This document shows, in pieces, positions 23,510 through 32,182 of a DNA stretch of 36,174 nt. The stretch is taken from the NCBI GenBank assembly GCA_023248215.1, contig JAHFEW010000044.1, forward strand, positions 1 through 36,174. Reading direction: 5' to 3'. A model generated the notes under the pieces. That model was not told where the DNA came from and did no database searches. It saw only the letters and a program-made list of their open reading frames with translations. Position 1 is the first letter of the stretch. Each line of letters opens with the position of its first letter. Both the position numbers and the translations under genes were made by a program. The stretch is from Nitrospira sp. (GTDB lineage: Bacteria; Nitrospirota; Nitrospiria; Nitrospirales; Nitrospiraceae).

Positions 23510-24016
23510 ATGACGACAAATTCTCGAACAGGATGGACCCTCTGCCGATTAGGCGGCGCAGTGGGACTCGCCCTGTGTGGATTGATGTTATGGTCCGGCG
23601 CGGCCAACCTTGGTCGCGCGGTGGAAGGAGTCGAGGAACCCAGGACCATTCGCAAGACCTGCGGGGTGTGTCCAGAAGGCTATGCCACCACAGGCGTGAC
23701 CAACGCGCCGGAGCTCTGCAAGGATGGTGAGCCGACCTTGGTGCAGTGTGTACCGTTGGGTGGCAATATGCTCTCGGTTTGCGGGCCCTGCCCAGAGGGA
23801 TACGTTGGGGTCGGTCATTCGAACGTGCCGTCGCGTTGCGGGTCCAAAGACGGCGGGCTCGTGTCACAGTGCCAGCTGGCGCAGATGGGATCTAGCATGC
23901 CCGATCCGAGTCAAGGCGGCGTGAGATGTCCACCCGATTGTGGTAGCACGGCAGCTCCTGGACAGGGGGCCGCACCGTCGCCGCCCAAATTCAGGCCGTC
24001 ACCGGAACGCCAATAG
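23510..24016 (+). CDS. Secreted cysteine-rich protein with two tandem four-Cys repeats
   Basis: I do not recognise this family. The 168-aa protein has an N-terminal hydrophobic segment (about 14-33) like a signal peptide or membrane anchor. Two repeats follow, each C-x2-C-x15-C-x9/10-C with a shared CPEGY core: C51/C54/C70/C80 and C91/C94/C110/C121. A further C140/C144 pair and a Pro-rich tail (150-168) end the protein. The even, regular cysteines point to disulfides in the periplasm or to metal binding. It starts 3 nt after ruvA, with GGGGTG upstream, and ends 30 nt before ruvB, so it is almost certainly co-transcribed with DNA-repair genes although its product is probably exported. Confidence 0.78.
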   Translation: MTTNSRTGWTLCRLGGAVGLALCGLMLWSGAANLGRAVEGVEEPRTIRKTCGVCPEGYATTGVTNAPELCKDGEPTLVQCVPLGGNMLSVCGPCPEGYVGVGHSNVPSRCGSKDGGLVSQCQLAQMGSSMPDPSQGGVRCPPDCGSTAAPGQGAAPSPPKFRPSPERQ

Positions 24017-24046
24017 CGTTCAGTCGTTTTATAGGCAGGATCTCCC

Positions 24047-25084
24047 ATGTCCGACCGCACAGTGACCAACCAACTGACCGACGATGAACGTGGAATCGAA
24101 GCCGCGCTCCGTCCACAGAGCCTGAGGGAATATGTCGGTCAGCCTCGAATGAAGGAAGCCTTGGAGATCTGCATCGAGGCGGCCAAGCGCCGCGGCGAGG
24201 CCCTGGATCACGCAATTTTTTACGGACCGCCGGGGCTAGGCAAGACGACGATCGCTCACATTATTGCACGAGAGATGGGGTCGGCCATTCGATCGACCTC
24301 CGGGCTGGTCCTGAGTCACGCCGGCGATCTCGCCGCCATTCTGACCAATTTGCATGAACGGGACGTGTTGTTCATCGATGAAATCCATCGGTTGCCTGCC
24401 TCTGTGGAAGAAGCGCTCTATCCAGCAATGGAAGATTACCAGCTCGATTTAGTCGTCGGGCAAGGGGCGTCGACCAGGACGATCAAGCTGGAGTTGCCGC
24501 GGTTTACCCTCGTCGGGGCTACGACCAGGGCCGGGGCCTTGACCTCGCCGCTGCGGGACCGCTTCGGGCTCGTTCACAGGCTGGAGTTTTATTCTGCCCA
24601 GGAACTCACTGCCATCGTCACGCGGTCGGCAGGGTTGCTGAATATTCCGATCGACGGGGCTGGCGCCGCGGAGATTGCCCGGCGGGCTCGCGGCACGCCA
24701 CGCATTGTGAATCGGCTTATTAAACGGATCAGGGACTATGCCGAGATCAAGGCCGAAGGGCGTATCACGCAACAGGTCGCTCAGGATGCGTTGGTCTGGC
24801 TGGCCGTCGATGCCGCCGGTCTGGATGAGATGGACCGCAAGATCCTTCTGACGGTGATCGAAAAGTTCAATGGGGGGCCGGTGGGGGTGGATTCCTTGGC
24901 CGCGGCCGTGCAGGAGGATAAGGGCACCCTAGAGGACGTGTACGAACCCTATCTGATTCAGGCGGGCTTTTTGGAGCGGACTGGCCGGGGTCGCCAAGCG
25001 ACCAGATTGGCCTTTGAACATTTCAAGAAACAGAAAGATCTCCTGTCCCTATCCGATGAGACCGCATCCGTCACAACTCCTTGA
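24047..25084 (+). CDS. ruvB: Holliday junction DNA helicase RuvB
   Basis: AAA+ motor that drives branch migration with RuvA. The 345-aa protein shows the family layout: [12 protein letters not shown] near the N-terminus, Walker A GPPGLGKT (60-67), Walker B FIDEIHRL (109-116), sensor 1 LVGATTRAG with arginine-finger context [10 protein letters not shown], and the C-terminal winged-helix domain (about 270-330). It lies 30 nt after the cysteine-rich gene. No ruvC is present in this window. Confidence 0.98.
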   Translation: MSDRTVTNQLTDDERGIEAALRPQSLREYVGQPRMKEALEICIEAAKRRGEALDHAIFYGPPGLGKTTIAHIIAREMGSAIRSTSGLVLSHAGDLAAILTNLHERDVLFIDEIHRLPASVEEALYPAMEDYQLDLVVGQGASTRTIKLELPRFTLVGATTRAGALTSPLRDRFGLVHRLEFYSAQELTAIVTRSAGLLNIPIDGAGAAEIARRARGTPRIVNRLIKRIRDYAEIKAEGRITQQVAQDALVWLAVDAAGLDEMDRKILLTVIEKFNGGPVGVDSLAAAVQEDKGTLEDVYEPYLIQAGFLERTGRGRQATRLAFEHFKKQKDLLSLSDETASVTTP

Positions 25085-25100
25085 ATCCCCACGCCTATCC

Positions 25101-25164
25101 TTGCAATGGACTTGGCGCCTCCTGTAGGATACTCACTTGTCCAAGTTCACAAAGTGAACCTGGA
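25101..25164 (+). promoter_or_regulatory. Candidate promoter with downstream palindromic operator, upstream of pheA
   Basis: TTGCAA (25101-25106), 18-nt spacer, TAGGAT (25125-25130). Just downstream lies a near-perfect palindrome with 11-bp arms (25140-25150 and 25154-25164, one mismatch, core GTTCAC-N3-GTGAAC). It would overlap the transcription start, the classic position for a repressor site; it could also form an RNA hairpin in the leader. No Trp/Tyr/Phe-rich leader peptide was recognised. Confidence 0.5.
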
Positions 25165-25223
25165 TTCGTTTCACGGACACTCCTTACTAGAGGCAGGCTC
25201 CGCGAGGAGGGCATCCCCCCATC

Positions 25224-26300
25224 ATGTCGGAAGATTTACGCGAACATCGGCAGGAAATAGACCGGATCGACGATCAGATTTTGCGCCTGCTGAACGAGCG
25301 CTCGAAGTCCGTCATCGAAATCGGCAAACTGAAGAAGTTGAAGGATGCCGAGGCCCCTCTCCACACGCCGGCCCGTGAGGCGGCGATCTTTGAGCGGCTC
25401 AGCCAGCAAAATACCGGGCCCTTTCCCACCGACGCCATTCGGGCAGTGTATCGGGAAATCATGTCCGCCTCGTTGTCCCTTGAGGGTCCGCAGAGGGTCG
25501 CCTATCTTGGGCCGCGGGCCACGTTCACGCATATGGCCTGCATGCAGAAGTTCGGGGCGTCCGCCCAGTACATACCCGTTAACAGCATTAAAGATGTCTT
25601 CAGTGAAGTAGAGCGAGGACGTGCTCATTTTGGAGTGGTGCCTATCGAGAACACCACTGAAGGCGTGGTGAACCACACCCTCGATATGTTCATCGACTCC
25701 AGCCTATTGATCTATGGAGAGGTGCTGCAGGAGGTGGCGCACCATCTGATGTCCAAGAATGGGATGTCGGGGGACATTCAGCGCATCTATTCGCATCCGC
25801 ACGCCATTGCCCAATGTCGCAATTGGCTCGAAACGAATTTGCCTCATGTGCCGGTGTCGGAAGTGGCCAGTACCGCACGGGCCGCTGAGCTCTGCGTCGA
25901 TGATCCGTCGGCCGCTGCGATTGCCTCGGAGTTGGCCTCCCAGTTATACGGGTTAAAGGTGATTACGGCCCGGATCGAAGATAACATCAACAACTTTACG
26001 CGCTTCCTCGTCCTGTCGCAGAAGGCGCCCGAACGGACGGGCCGTGATAAGACATCTCTGATGTTGTCGATCAAGGATAAAGTGGGTGCTCTCTACGACC
26101 TGTTGCGACCCTTTGCCTCTCACGGCCTCAACATGACCAAGATCGAATCCCGCCCCTCTCGCCGGAAGGCCTGGGAATATATCTTCTTCGTCGACATCGA
26201 GGGGCATATCGACGAGGAACGGGTCAAGAAAGCGGCCGAAGAAGTGAAGAGCCGCTGTCTGTTCATGAAAATTCTCGGATCCTATCCCGCCCATTCGTGA
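25224..26300 (+). CDS. pheA: Bifunctional chorismate mutase / prephenate dehydratase (P-protein)
   Basis: Converts chorismate to prephenate and then to phenylpyruvate. Domains in the 358-aa protein: AroQ-type chorismate mutase (about 1-85; DLREHRQEIDRIDDQILRLL), prephenate dehydratase (about 90-265; YLGPRATFTHMA, VVPIENTTEGVV and the catalytic TRF at 259-261) and a C-terminal ACT domain (about 277-355) with the ESRPS motif (308-312) for phenylalanine feedback. ATG 25224 is preceded by GCGAGGAGGG. It is the first gene of a long aromatic amino-acid operon, and a promoter with a palindrome lies upstream. Confidence 0.96.
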   Translation: MSEDLREHRQEIDRIDDQILRLLNERSKSVIEIGKLKKLKDAEAPLHTPAREAAIFERLSQQNTGPFPTDAIRAVYREIMSASLSLEGPQRVAYLGPRATFTHMACMQKFGASAQYIPVNSIKDVFSEVERGRAHFGVVPIENTTEGVVNHTLDMFIDSSLLIYGEVLQEVAHHLMSKNGMSGDIQRIYSHPHAIAQCRNWLETNLPHVPVSEVASTARAAELCVDDPSAAAIASELASQLYGLKVITARIEDNINNFTRFLVLSQKAPERTGRDKTSLMLSIKDKVGALYDLLRPFASHGLNMTKIESRPSRRKAWEYIFFVDIEGHIDEERVKKAAEEVKSRCLFMKILGSYPAHS

Positions 26301-26315
26301 GGATGACGTAACACC

Positions 26316-27401
26316 ATGCCGCTGAAGGTGCATCCCGATATTGCCTCCCTCGTTCCGTACGTTCCCGGAAAACCTATTGAGGAACTGCAGCGAGAACTGG
26401 GGTTGCCGCGCGCGATTAAGCTGGCCTCCAATGAAAATCCAATCGGACCGTCGCCCAAGGCCCTTGCCGTGTTGGCCGAGACGGCCTCAACCCTGCACCG
26501 GTATCCGGACGGCGGGGCGTTTCGATTGCGTGGGGCATTGGCTGAACGTTGGAAGGTCACGCTGGATCATGTGATTCTGGGCAACGGATCGGACGAACTT
26601 CTCGGTCTTCTCGCGCGGACTTTCCTGTCGCCGGGCGATGAGGCCGTAATGGCCGAACATACCTTCGTCATTTACAAGATGGAAGTAACGGCGGCGCATG
26701 GGGTGGTGGTCGAAGTGCCGCAGAAGAATTGGCATCACGATTTGCCGGCGATGGCAGCCGCGATCACCGACAAGACGCGCTTGCTCTTTGTCTGCAATCC
26801 GAACAACCCGACCGGCACCATGGCGACCAAAGCGGAGGTGGCGGCTTTGATGGCGCTGGTGCCCGAGCATGTGGTGGTGGTGTTCGATGAGGCCTATTAT
26901 GAGTATGTCCGGCATCCGGAGTTTCCGGAGTCAATCGACTACGTAAAGGCCGGACGACATGCCATCGTGCTGCGGACCTTCTCGAAGATTTATGGATTGG
27001 CCGGGCTTCGGATCGGCTATGGCATTACCACGCCGGAAATTACCAACTACCTCAATCGAATCCGCCCGCCCTTCAATGCGAACAGCATGGCGCAACGTGC
27101 CGGACTGGCGGCCTTGGACGATGAAGCGCATGTGACCGCCAGTCGGGCCCTCAACCACACCGAAATGGACAAGGTGCGCACAGGCTTGCAGCGGCTGGGG
27201 TTTGAGGCGTTACCGAGTGAGACGAACTTTCTCTATTTCGATGTCGGGAGAGATGGCCGCGAGGTGTTCAACGCGCTCCTGCGAGAAGGCATCATCGTGC
27301 GTCACATCGAGGGCCGGATGTTACGGGTGACCATCGGCCTCCCGGAAGAAAATCAATTGTTTCTGAGCGCGCTCCAGGATGTCACGCGCGCGTCGCGATA
27401 A
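26316..27401 (+). CDS. hisC: Histidinol-phosphate / aromatic aminotransferase (HisC family)
   Basis: PLP-dependent fold type I aminotransferase of 361 aa. Motifs are LASNENPIGPSP, NPNNPTGT (161-168), FDEAYYEY (190-197) and the PLP-binding lysine K224 in RTFSKIYGLAGLRIGYG. Sequence points to HisC, which converts imidazole-acetol phosphate to histidinol phosphate. Its place between pheA and aroF with no other his gene nearby suggests it also, or mainly, transaminates prephenate, phenylpyruvate or hydroxyphenylpyruvate; dual-role HisC enzymes are known. The two activities cannot be separated from sequence. It starts 15 nt after pheA with GAGGA upstream. Confidence 0.92.
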   Translation: MPLKVHPDIASLVPYVPGKPIEELQRELGLPRAIKLASNENPIGPSPKALAVLAETASTLHRYPDGGAFRLRGALAERWKVTLDHVILGNGSDELLGLLARTFLSPGDEAVMAEHTFVIYKMEVTAAHGVVVEVPQKNWHHDLPAMAAAITDKTRLLFVCNPNNPTGTMATKAEVAALMALVPEHVVVVFDEAYYEYVRHPEFPESIDYVKAGRHAIVLRTFSKIYGLAGLRIGYGITTPEITNYLNRIRPPFNANSMAQRAGLAALDDEAHVTASRALNHTEMDKVRTGLQRLGFEALPSETNFLYFDVGRDGREVFNALLREGIIVRHIEGRMLRVTIGLPEENQLFLSALQDVTRASR

Positions 27402-27419
27402 GGAAAGCGAGACGAGACC

Positions 27420-28433
27420 ATGATTATTGTCTTGAAACCTGAAGCCTCGGAACGGGAAGTCGACCACATCATTGACCGGCTTCGCGAACTAGGATTGAAG
27501 TCGCATATCTCGACCGGCCAGGAGCGGACCATCATCGGTGTGATCGGGGACGATCGGATTTTGCACAATCAGCCGTTGACCGCGTTGCCAGGCGTCGAGA
27601 GTGTCTTGCCGATTCTGGCTCCCTGGAAGCTGGTCAGTCGGGAGTTCAAAAAAGAGAACACCATTATCGATGTCAACGGGGTCAAAATCGGCGACAAAAA
27701 AATTACGATCATGGCGGGCCCCTGCGCGGTCGAACGATTGGAACTGACGGTGGGTATCGCGCATGAAGTCAAATCGTCCGGCGCCACCATTCTTCGTGGC
27801 GGTGCCTATAAGCCGCGGACCTCGCCCTATTCCTTTCAAGGATTGGGGCGGGAAGGGTTGGATTACTTGGTTGAGGCGAAAAAACAGACCGGCCTCCCGG
27901 TGGTGAGCGAGATCCTGGACACGCGTGACATCGAGTTATTCCTTGAGAAGGCCGACATCATCCAGATCGGCGCCCGCAACATGCAGAACTTCGAGTTGCT
28001 CAAGGAAGTCGGCGCGTATGACAAGCCGGTGTTGCTGAAACGCGGTCTGTCGGCCACGATCAAGGAATTTCTCCTCTCCGCTGAGTACATTATGTCCCGC
28101 GGCAATCGCAATGTCATGTTGTGTGAGCGCGGCATCCGCACCTTTGAAACGCAGTATCGGAATACGTTGGATCTGGCGGCCATCCCGACCCTCAAGGATC
28201 TCTCGCATCTGCCGGTGATTGTCGATCCCAGCCATGCGACGGGCAAGTGGGATTTGGTGGCACCTATGTCCAAAGCGGCCATCGCGGCCGGGGCCGACGG
28301 GCTCTTGATCGAAGTACATTCCAATCCCGAATGCGCGCTCTGCGATGGCGAGGAGTCCATCCGGCCCTCTAAGTTCAAGGAGCTGATGGGGGATCTGCGG
28401 AAGATTGCCGCGGCAGTCGACCGGACTCTCTGA
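27420..28433 (+). CDS. aroF: 3-deoxy-7-phosphoheptulonate (DAHP) synthase, type I beta with N-terminal regulatory domain
   Basis: Condenses phosphoenolpyruvate and erythrose 4-phosphate, the first step of the shikimate pathway. The 337-aa protein has an N-terminal ferredoxin-like domain (about 1-70) like that of the Thermotoga enzyme, where it mediates Tyr/Phe inhibition. The TIM barrel follows, with MAGPCAVER (98-106; metal-ligand Cys102), RGGAYKPRTSPYSFQG, KRGLSATIKEFL, CERGIRTFE and DPSHATGKWD. Feedback control by aromatic amino acids is inferred from the domain. It lies 18 nt after hisC and precedes tyrA. Confidence 0.95.
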   Translation: MIIVLKPEASEREVDHIIDRLRELGLKSHISTGQERTIIGVIGDDRILHNQPLTALPGVESVLPILAPWKLVSREFKKENTIIDVNGVKIGDKKITIMAGPCAVERLELTVGIAHEVKSSGATILRGGAYKPRTSPYSFQGLGREGLDYLVEAKKQTGLPVVSEILDTRDIELFLEKADIIQIGARNMQNFELLKEVGAYDKPVLLKRGLSATIKEFLLSAEYIMSRGNRNVMLCERGIRTFETQYRNTLDLAAIPTLKDLSHLPVIVDPSHATGKWDLVAPMSKAAIAAGADGLLIEVHSNPECALCDGEESIRPSKFKELMGDLRKIAAAVDRTL

Positions 28434-28490
28434 GCCTTTTTGCGAATTCCCAACGAACGCACGAGCTCGTTGAAAGCAGGCAGTCATCGA

Positions 28491-29387
28491 ATGATGAGAC
28501 CACATTTCAGGCAAGTGGCGATTGTCGGGGTCGGACTGATCGGCGGCTCGCTGGGGATGATCTTGCGCCGGCAGAAGCTGGCCGATTCCGTTGTGGGCAT
28601 CGGGCGGCGCGTGGAGAATCTCAAGACGGCCGTGGAATTGGGCGCGATCGATCGATACGTGTCGGACCCCTGCGAAGGTGTCGAAGGGGCGGACTTCGTC
28701 CTCTTGGCCACGCCGGTGGATACGTACGAACGGCATTTGCAGGAATGGGCGGCCCGTTTACAGCCGGGGGCCATTGTGAGCGATGTCGGGAGTGTCAAGG
28801 GCGATCTGGTCACGCGGTCGGAAGCCCTGATGCCTCCCGCTGTGCGGTTCGTGGGCGCGCATCCGATTGCCGGGAAGGAGAAGACCGGTGTCACAGCGGG
28901 ATCGGAGACGCTCTTTGCAGGGGCACGCTGTATCCTGACTCCCACGGCCAAGACGGACCCCGAAGCGCTGCAGACGGTTCGGGCCCTCTGGGAACTTGCG
29001 GGGTCGATCGTGTTGGAGATGGACCCCTTTCTCCACGACAAAATTCTCGGTGCCGTGAGCCATCTTCCGCACGTCGCGGCGTTTGCGCTAATGACGGCTT
29101 TGGCGGATGTGCGCGACCACGGCCTGCCGGAACTCGATCTGGCCGGCCATTCGGGTGGGGGATTGCGCGACACCACGCGGATTGCGGCCAGTTCTCCCGA
29201 GATGTGGCGCGACATTTTTTTATGGAACCGGGACAACCTCGTGTTTCTGATCGAGACCTATGAACGGCATCTCGGCGAGCTCAAACGGTTGATCGCGGCG
29301 GGCGATGCGGCGGGTATTGAGAAGCAGCTGGATAAAGCCAAGCATGAGCGGGAGCAACTCACGCCACGCGCACAGGGGAAGGTCTAG
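28491..29387 (+). CDS. tyrA: Prephenate/arogenate dehydrogenase
   Basis: Oxidative decarboxylation of prephenate (or arogenate) towards tyrosine. The 298-aa protein has an N-terminal Rossmann domain with GVGLIGGSLG (13-22), SDVGSVKGD, the catalytic-region GAHPIAGKE (122-130, His124) and a C-terminal helical dimerisation domain with SHLPHV and HSGGGLRDTTRIA. There is no fused chorismate mutase or ACT domain; mutase activity would come from PheA. ATG 28491 or 28494 is preferred because the typical start lies there. The frame is open to a TTG at 28440 adding 17 residues without family resemblance. Cofactor and substrate preference are not decided by what I can see. Confidence 0.93.
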   Translation: MMRPHFRQVAIVGVGLIGGSLGMILRRQKLADSVVGIGRRVENLKTAVELGAIDRYVSDPCEGVEGADFVLLATPVDTYERHLQEWAARLQPGAIVSDVGSVKGDLVTRSEALMPPAVRFVGAHPIAGKEKTGVTAGSETLFAGARCILTPTAKTDPEALQTVRALWELAGSIVLEMDPFLHDKILGAVSHLPHVAAFALMTALADVRDHGLPELDLAGHSGGGLRDTTRIAASSPEMWRDIFLWNRDNLVFLIETYERHLGELKRLIAAGDAAGIEKQLDKAKHEREQLTPRAQGKV

Positions 29388-29393
29388 GCTACG

Positions 29394-30722
29394 ATGGCGT
29401 CTCTAACCATGACCCCAGGCCGTCCGTTAAGAGGTGCCATTGTTGTTCCAGGTGACAAGTCCGTCACCCATCGAGCCATTATTCTCACTGCCCTCGCGGA
29501 AGGGCCCAGTACGGTGACCGGCTATTGTCGGGGCGAAGATTGTTTGAACACCATGCGCGCGTTTCAATCGCTGGGGGTGCGGATCGAGGAGACGGCTGAG
29601 CGGTTGCAGGTGCATGGAAAGGGCATGTGGGGGCTCACGGAACCGTTCGGCCCGATTGATTGTGGTAACTCTGGCACCGGCATTCGTTTGATGACCGGTC
29701 TGTTGGCCGGGCAGGATTTTTTTACGGTCCTCACCGGGGACGAGTCGATCCGCAGACGTCCGATGGGACGGGTGGTGAAACCGCTGCGGACGATGGGGGC
29801 GACGATTGCCGGCCGAAAAGGTGGGGAGCTAGCGCCCCTGGCGATTACCGGTACGCGGCTCACAGGCATGTCGTATTCCTCGCCGGTCGCGAGCGCTCAG
29901 ATCAAATCGTCGCTGCTCTTTGCCGCACTCTATGCCGATGGCCTGACGACCATATCAGAACCGCGCCTCTCGCGTGACCATACTGAGCGCATGTTTGCCT
30001 ATTTCGGGATTCCGTTCCATCGCGACGGTTGTACGGTTCGGGTTGAAGGGCGTCCCTCGGTGCGATGGAGCGGCAAGACGGTCGTGGTGCCCGGTGACCT
30101 GTCTGCGGCGGCGTTTTTTGTGGTCGGGGCATTGATTGTGCCGGAATCGGATCTGACCGTACGTGGCGTAGGCATGAATCCAACCAGGACCGGCCTGTTA
30201 AATGTCCTGGGTCAAATGGGCGCACAGATTGCGGTGCTGAATCCGCGCGAAGAGGCCGGCGAGCCGGTTGCGGATCTGCGTGTGCGTTCGACGCCGCTTC
30301 GGGGGGTACGGATCGGGCCGGAGCTGATTCCCCAGACGATTGACGAGTTCCCGATCCTTTGTGTGGCGGCAGCCGTGGCGGAGGGGGAAACGGTCATCAC
30401 CGGCGCGGAAGAACTGCGGGTGAAAGAGAGCGACCGTATCGCCACGATGGCGAGGGAACTACGGGCCATGGGGGCACACATCGAAGAACGACCTGATGGG
30501 ATGGTGATTCAAGGGCTGGGACGAAAAGGGGAGAACGGGAGGCTCACGGGCGCCACGTGCGCGAGCCATGGCGACCATCGTGTCGCGATGTCCGTCGCCA
30601 TCGGTGCCTTGACCGCCGCCCGGCCGACCCTGATTCAAGACACGGCCTGTATTGAAACATCGTTCCCGGACTTCGATCGTACGCTATTGGAACTGTTGAC
30701 TGACTCTGCAAAACGTCTATAG
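29394..30722 (+). CDS. aroA: 3-phosphoshikimate 1-carboxyvinyltransferase (EPSP synthase)
   Basis: Joins shikimate 3-phosphate and phosphoenolpyruvate in the shikimate pathway. The 442-aa protein shows VPGDKSVTHRA (18-28), CGNSGTGIRLMTGLLAG (90-106), RRPMGRVVKPL, the mid-protein VPGDLSAAAFF, LRVKESDRIA and the C-terminal DHRVAMSVAIGAL. The GNSGT form resembles class II enzymes, whereas E. coli-type class I proteins have GNAGTAMR. It starts 6 nt after tyrA and leads into cmk, an order also seen in E. coli (aroA, cmk, rpsA). Confidence 0.97.
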   Translation: MASLTMTPGRPLRGAIVVPGDKSVTHRAIILTALAEGPSTVTGYCRGEDCLNTMRAFQSLGVRIEETAERLQVHGKGMWGLTEPFGPIDCGNSGTGIRLMTGLLAGQDFFTVLTGDESIRRRPMGRVVKPLRTMGATIAGRKGGELAPLAITGTRLTGMSYSSPVASAQIKSSLLFAALYADGLTTISEPRLSRDHTERMFAYFGIPFHRDGCTVRVEGRPSVRWSGKTVVVPGDLSAAAFFVVGALIVPESDLTVRGVGMNPTRTGLLNVLGQMGAQIAVLNPREEAGEPVADLRVRSTPLRGVRIGPELIPQTIDEFPILCVAAAVAEGETVITGAEELRVKESDRIATMARELRAMGAHIEERPDGMVIQGLGRKGENGRLTGATCASHGDHRVAMSVAIGALTAARPTLIQDTACIETSFPDFDRTLLELLTDSAKRL

Positions 30723-30734
30723 TGCGAGGATTCC

Positions 30735-31433
30735 GTGGGTGAGAGGGTCGGGTCCAGGCAGGGTGAAAAAGGGTTGATCATCGCGATTGATGGTCCTGCC
30801 GGTGTGGGAAAAAGCACGGTCGCAAGACTCCTGGCTCTACGGCTCGGGTACTTGTATCTCGATACAGGCGCCTTGTATCGCGCTGTCGCCTGGAAGGTTC
30901 GAGAAGCAGGGTTAAGTCCTGATGATCGGGCTGCCATTACGGCGCTCTTGCCTGAGACGACGCTTCGTATGGAATGTGGCCCCGAGTTGGTCCATGTCTT
31001 CGTGGACGGACGGGATGTCACGGGCGAATTGCGAACGCCTGGCGTGACGGCTCTCGCATCCATGGTTTCGGCGATTCCCGCAGTCCGCGAGTGGCTGCTT
31101 CCGGTGCAACGGGAGATCGGCGCCTCCGGCTCAGTCGTGGCCGAGGGACGCGATATCGGCACCAGGGTGTTTCCGAAGGCGGACATTAAGTTTTTTCTCG
31201 AGGCCGATGCGGATATCCGGGCGACGCGGCGGCATCGTGAGCTGGTGGCGGCAGGCCACTCGGTTCAATTCGACCAGACCAAGCGCGATCTTACGGGACG
31301 TGATGATCGCGACCGGTCTCGCACGGTGGGGCCATTGATGCCCGCACCGGATGCCGAGCGCATCGATACGTCGAGTATGCCTGCGGAGACGGTCGTCGAG
31401 CAGATGATGGCTGTGATTACGGCGAAATTGTGA
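30735..31433 (+). CDS. cmk: Cytidylate kinase
   Basis: Phosphorylates CMP and dCMP using ATP. The 232-aa protein has the P-loop IDGPAGVGKST (18-28), LDTGALYRAVAW, the family signature VVAEGRDIGTRVFP and a lid-region RR(H)REL followed by RDDRDRSRTVGPL. The GTG at 30735 gives about ten residues before the core; a TTG at 30774, nearer the core, is an alternative. The last codons overlap the next gene (GTGA), indicating coupling to plsC. Confidence 0.95.
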   Translation: MGERVGSRQGEKGLIIAIDGPAGVGKSTVARLLALRLGYLYLDTGALYRAVAWKVREAGLSPDDRAAITALLPETTLRMECGPELVHVFVDGRDVTGELRTPGVTALASMVSAIPAVREWLLPVQREIGASGSVVAEGRDIGTRVFPKADIKFFLEADADIRATRRHRELVAAGHSVQFDQTKRDLTGRDDRDRSRTVGPLMPAPDAERIDTSSMPAETVVEQMMAVITAKL

Positions 31434-32125
31434 CCTCCGCACTGTATGGCTGCTTGTGGTTACTCTCTCGCGCTGTCGGCTGGTTGTGTTTCCGGTATCG
31501 AACAGTGGGCAGGGTTCCAGGGCAAGGCGGGTTCCTCATTGCCTCGAACCACGCCAGCTATTTGGATATCCCGTTGCTCGGCTGCGGGATCCCTCGACGG
31601 GTCTGGTACATGGGGCGGCATGACTTGTTTCCGATTCCGCTGTTCAATGGTCTCTTGCAGGCCCTGGGATGGATTCCGTTGCGGGTCGGACGCCTCGATC
31701 GCGACGCATTCAGCAAGGCGGTCTCGCTCATCAAGGAAGGGAAGCCGGTGGCGATCTTTCCCGAAGGAGGACGGACCATGACCGGTGCGTTGAAACCGGG
31801 TAAGCCCGGAATCGGGGTCATCGTGTCGCAGACCGGCTGTCCGGTCGTGCCGGCTCATATCGGGGGAACGTTCGATGTGTTGCCGCCAGGGGCGAAGTGG
31901 CCCAGATTTCGTCGGGTCACGGTGGCCTATGGAGCGCCGATTGATTTTTCATCGGACGCCGCTCGGTTGGAAGGAAAAGCGTTTTATCAACATGTCAGTC
32001 GAACGGTGATGGCGAAGATTGCGGAGCTCGGACAAGTTCCGACGCCCGGGGACTGGTCGGCGAAGGCCGGACAGCGCCACGATCTCGCGGCCACTCCGAC
32101 GGCCAAGTCTTGCAACGCTGAGTAA
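31430..32125 (+). CDS. plsC: 1-acyl-sn-glycerol-3-phosphate acyltransferase (PlsC family)
   Basis: Membrane-associated acyltransferase, probably making phosphatidic acid. The 231-aa protein has a hydrophobic N-terminus (LYGCLWLLSRAVGWLCF), block I SNHASYLD (the H-x4-D catalytic pair), block II around GRHDLFPIPLFN, and block III FPEGGRT, where the common form is FPEGTRS. Block IV is VVPAHIGGT. It starts with GTG overlapping the cmk stop. The last ~30 residues are polar and not conserved by eye. A plsC-like gene between cmk and rpsA is found in several bacteria, so the position is not odd. Confidence 0.92.
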   Translation: MTSALYGCLWLLSRAVGWLCFRYRTVGRVPGQGGFLIASNHASYLDIPLLGCGIPRRVWYMGRHDLFPIPLFNGLLQALGWIPLRVGRLDRDAFSKAVSLIKEGKPVAIFPEGGRTMTGALKPGKPGIGVIVSQTGCPVVPAHIGGTFDVLPPGAKWPRFRRVTVAYGAPIDFSSDAARLEGKAFYQHVSRTVMAKIAELGQVPTPGDWSAKAGQRHDLAATPTAKSCNAE

Positions 32126-32182
32126 GATTTGGTCTCTCTCACATTCAGCACCCGGCGCGAGCCGGAGGACGAGGATCTTCTC

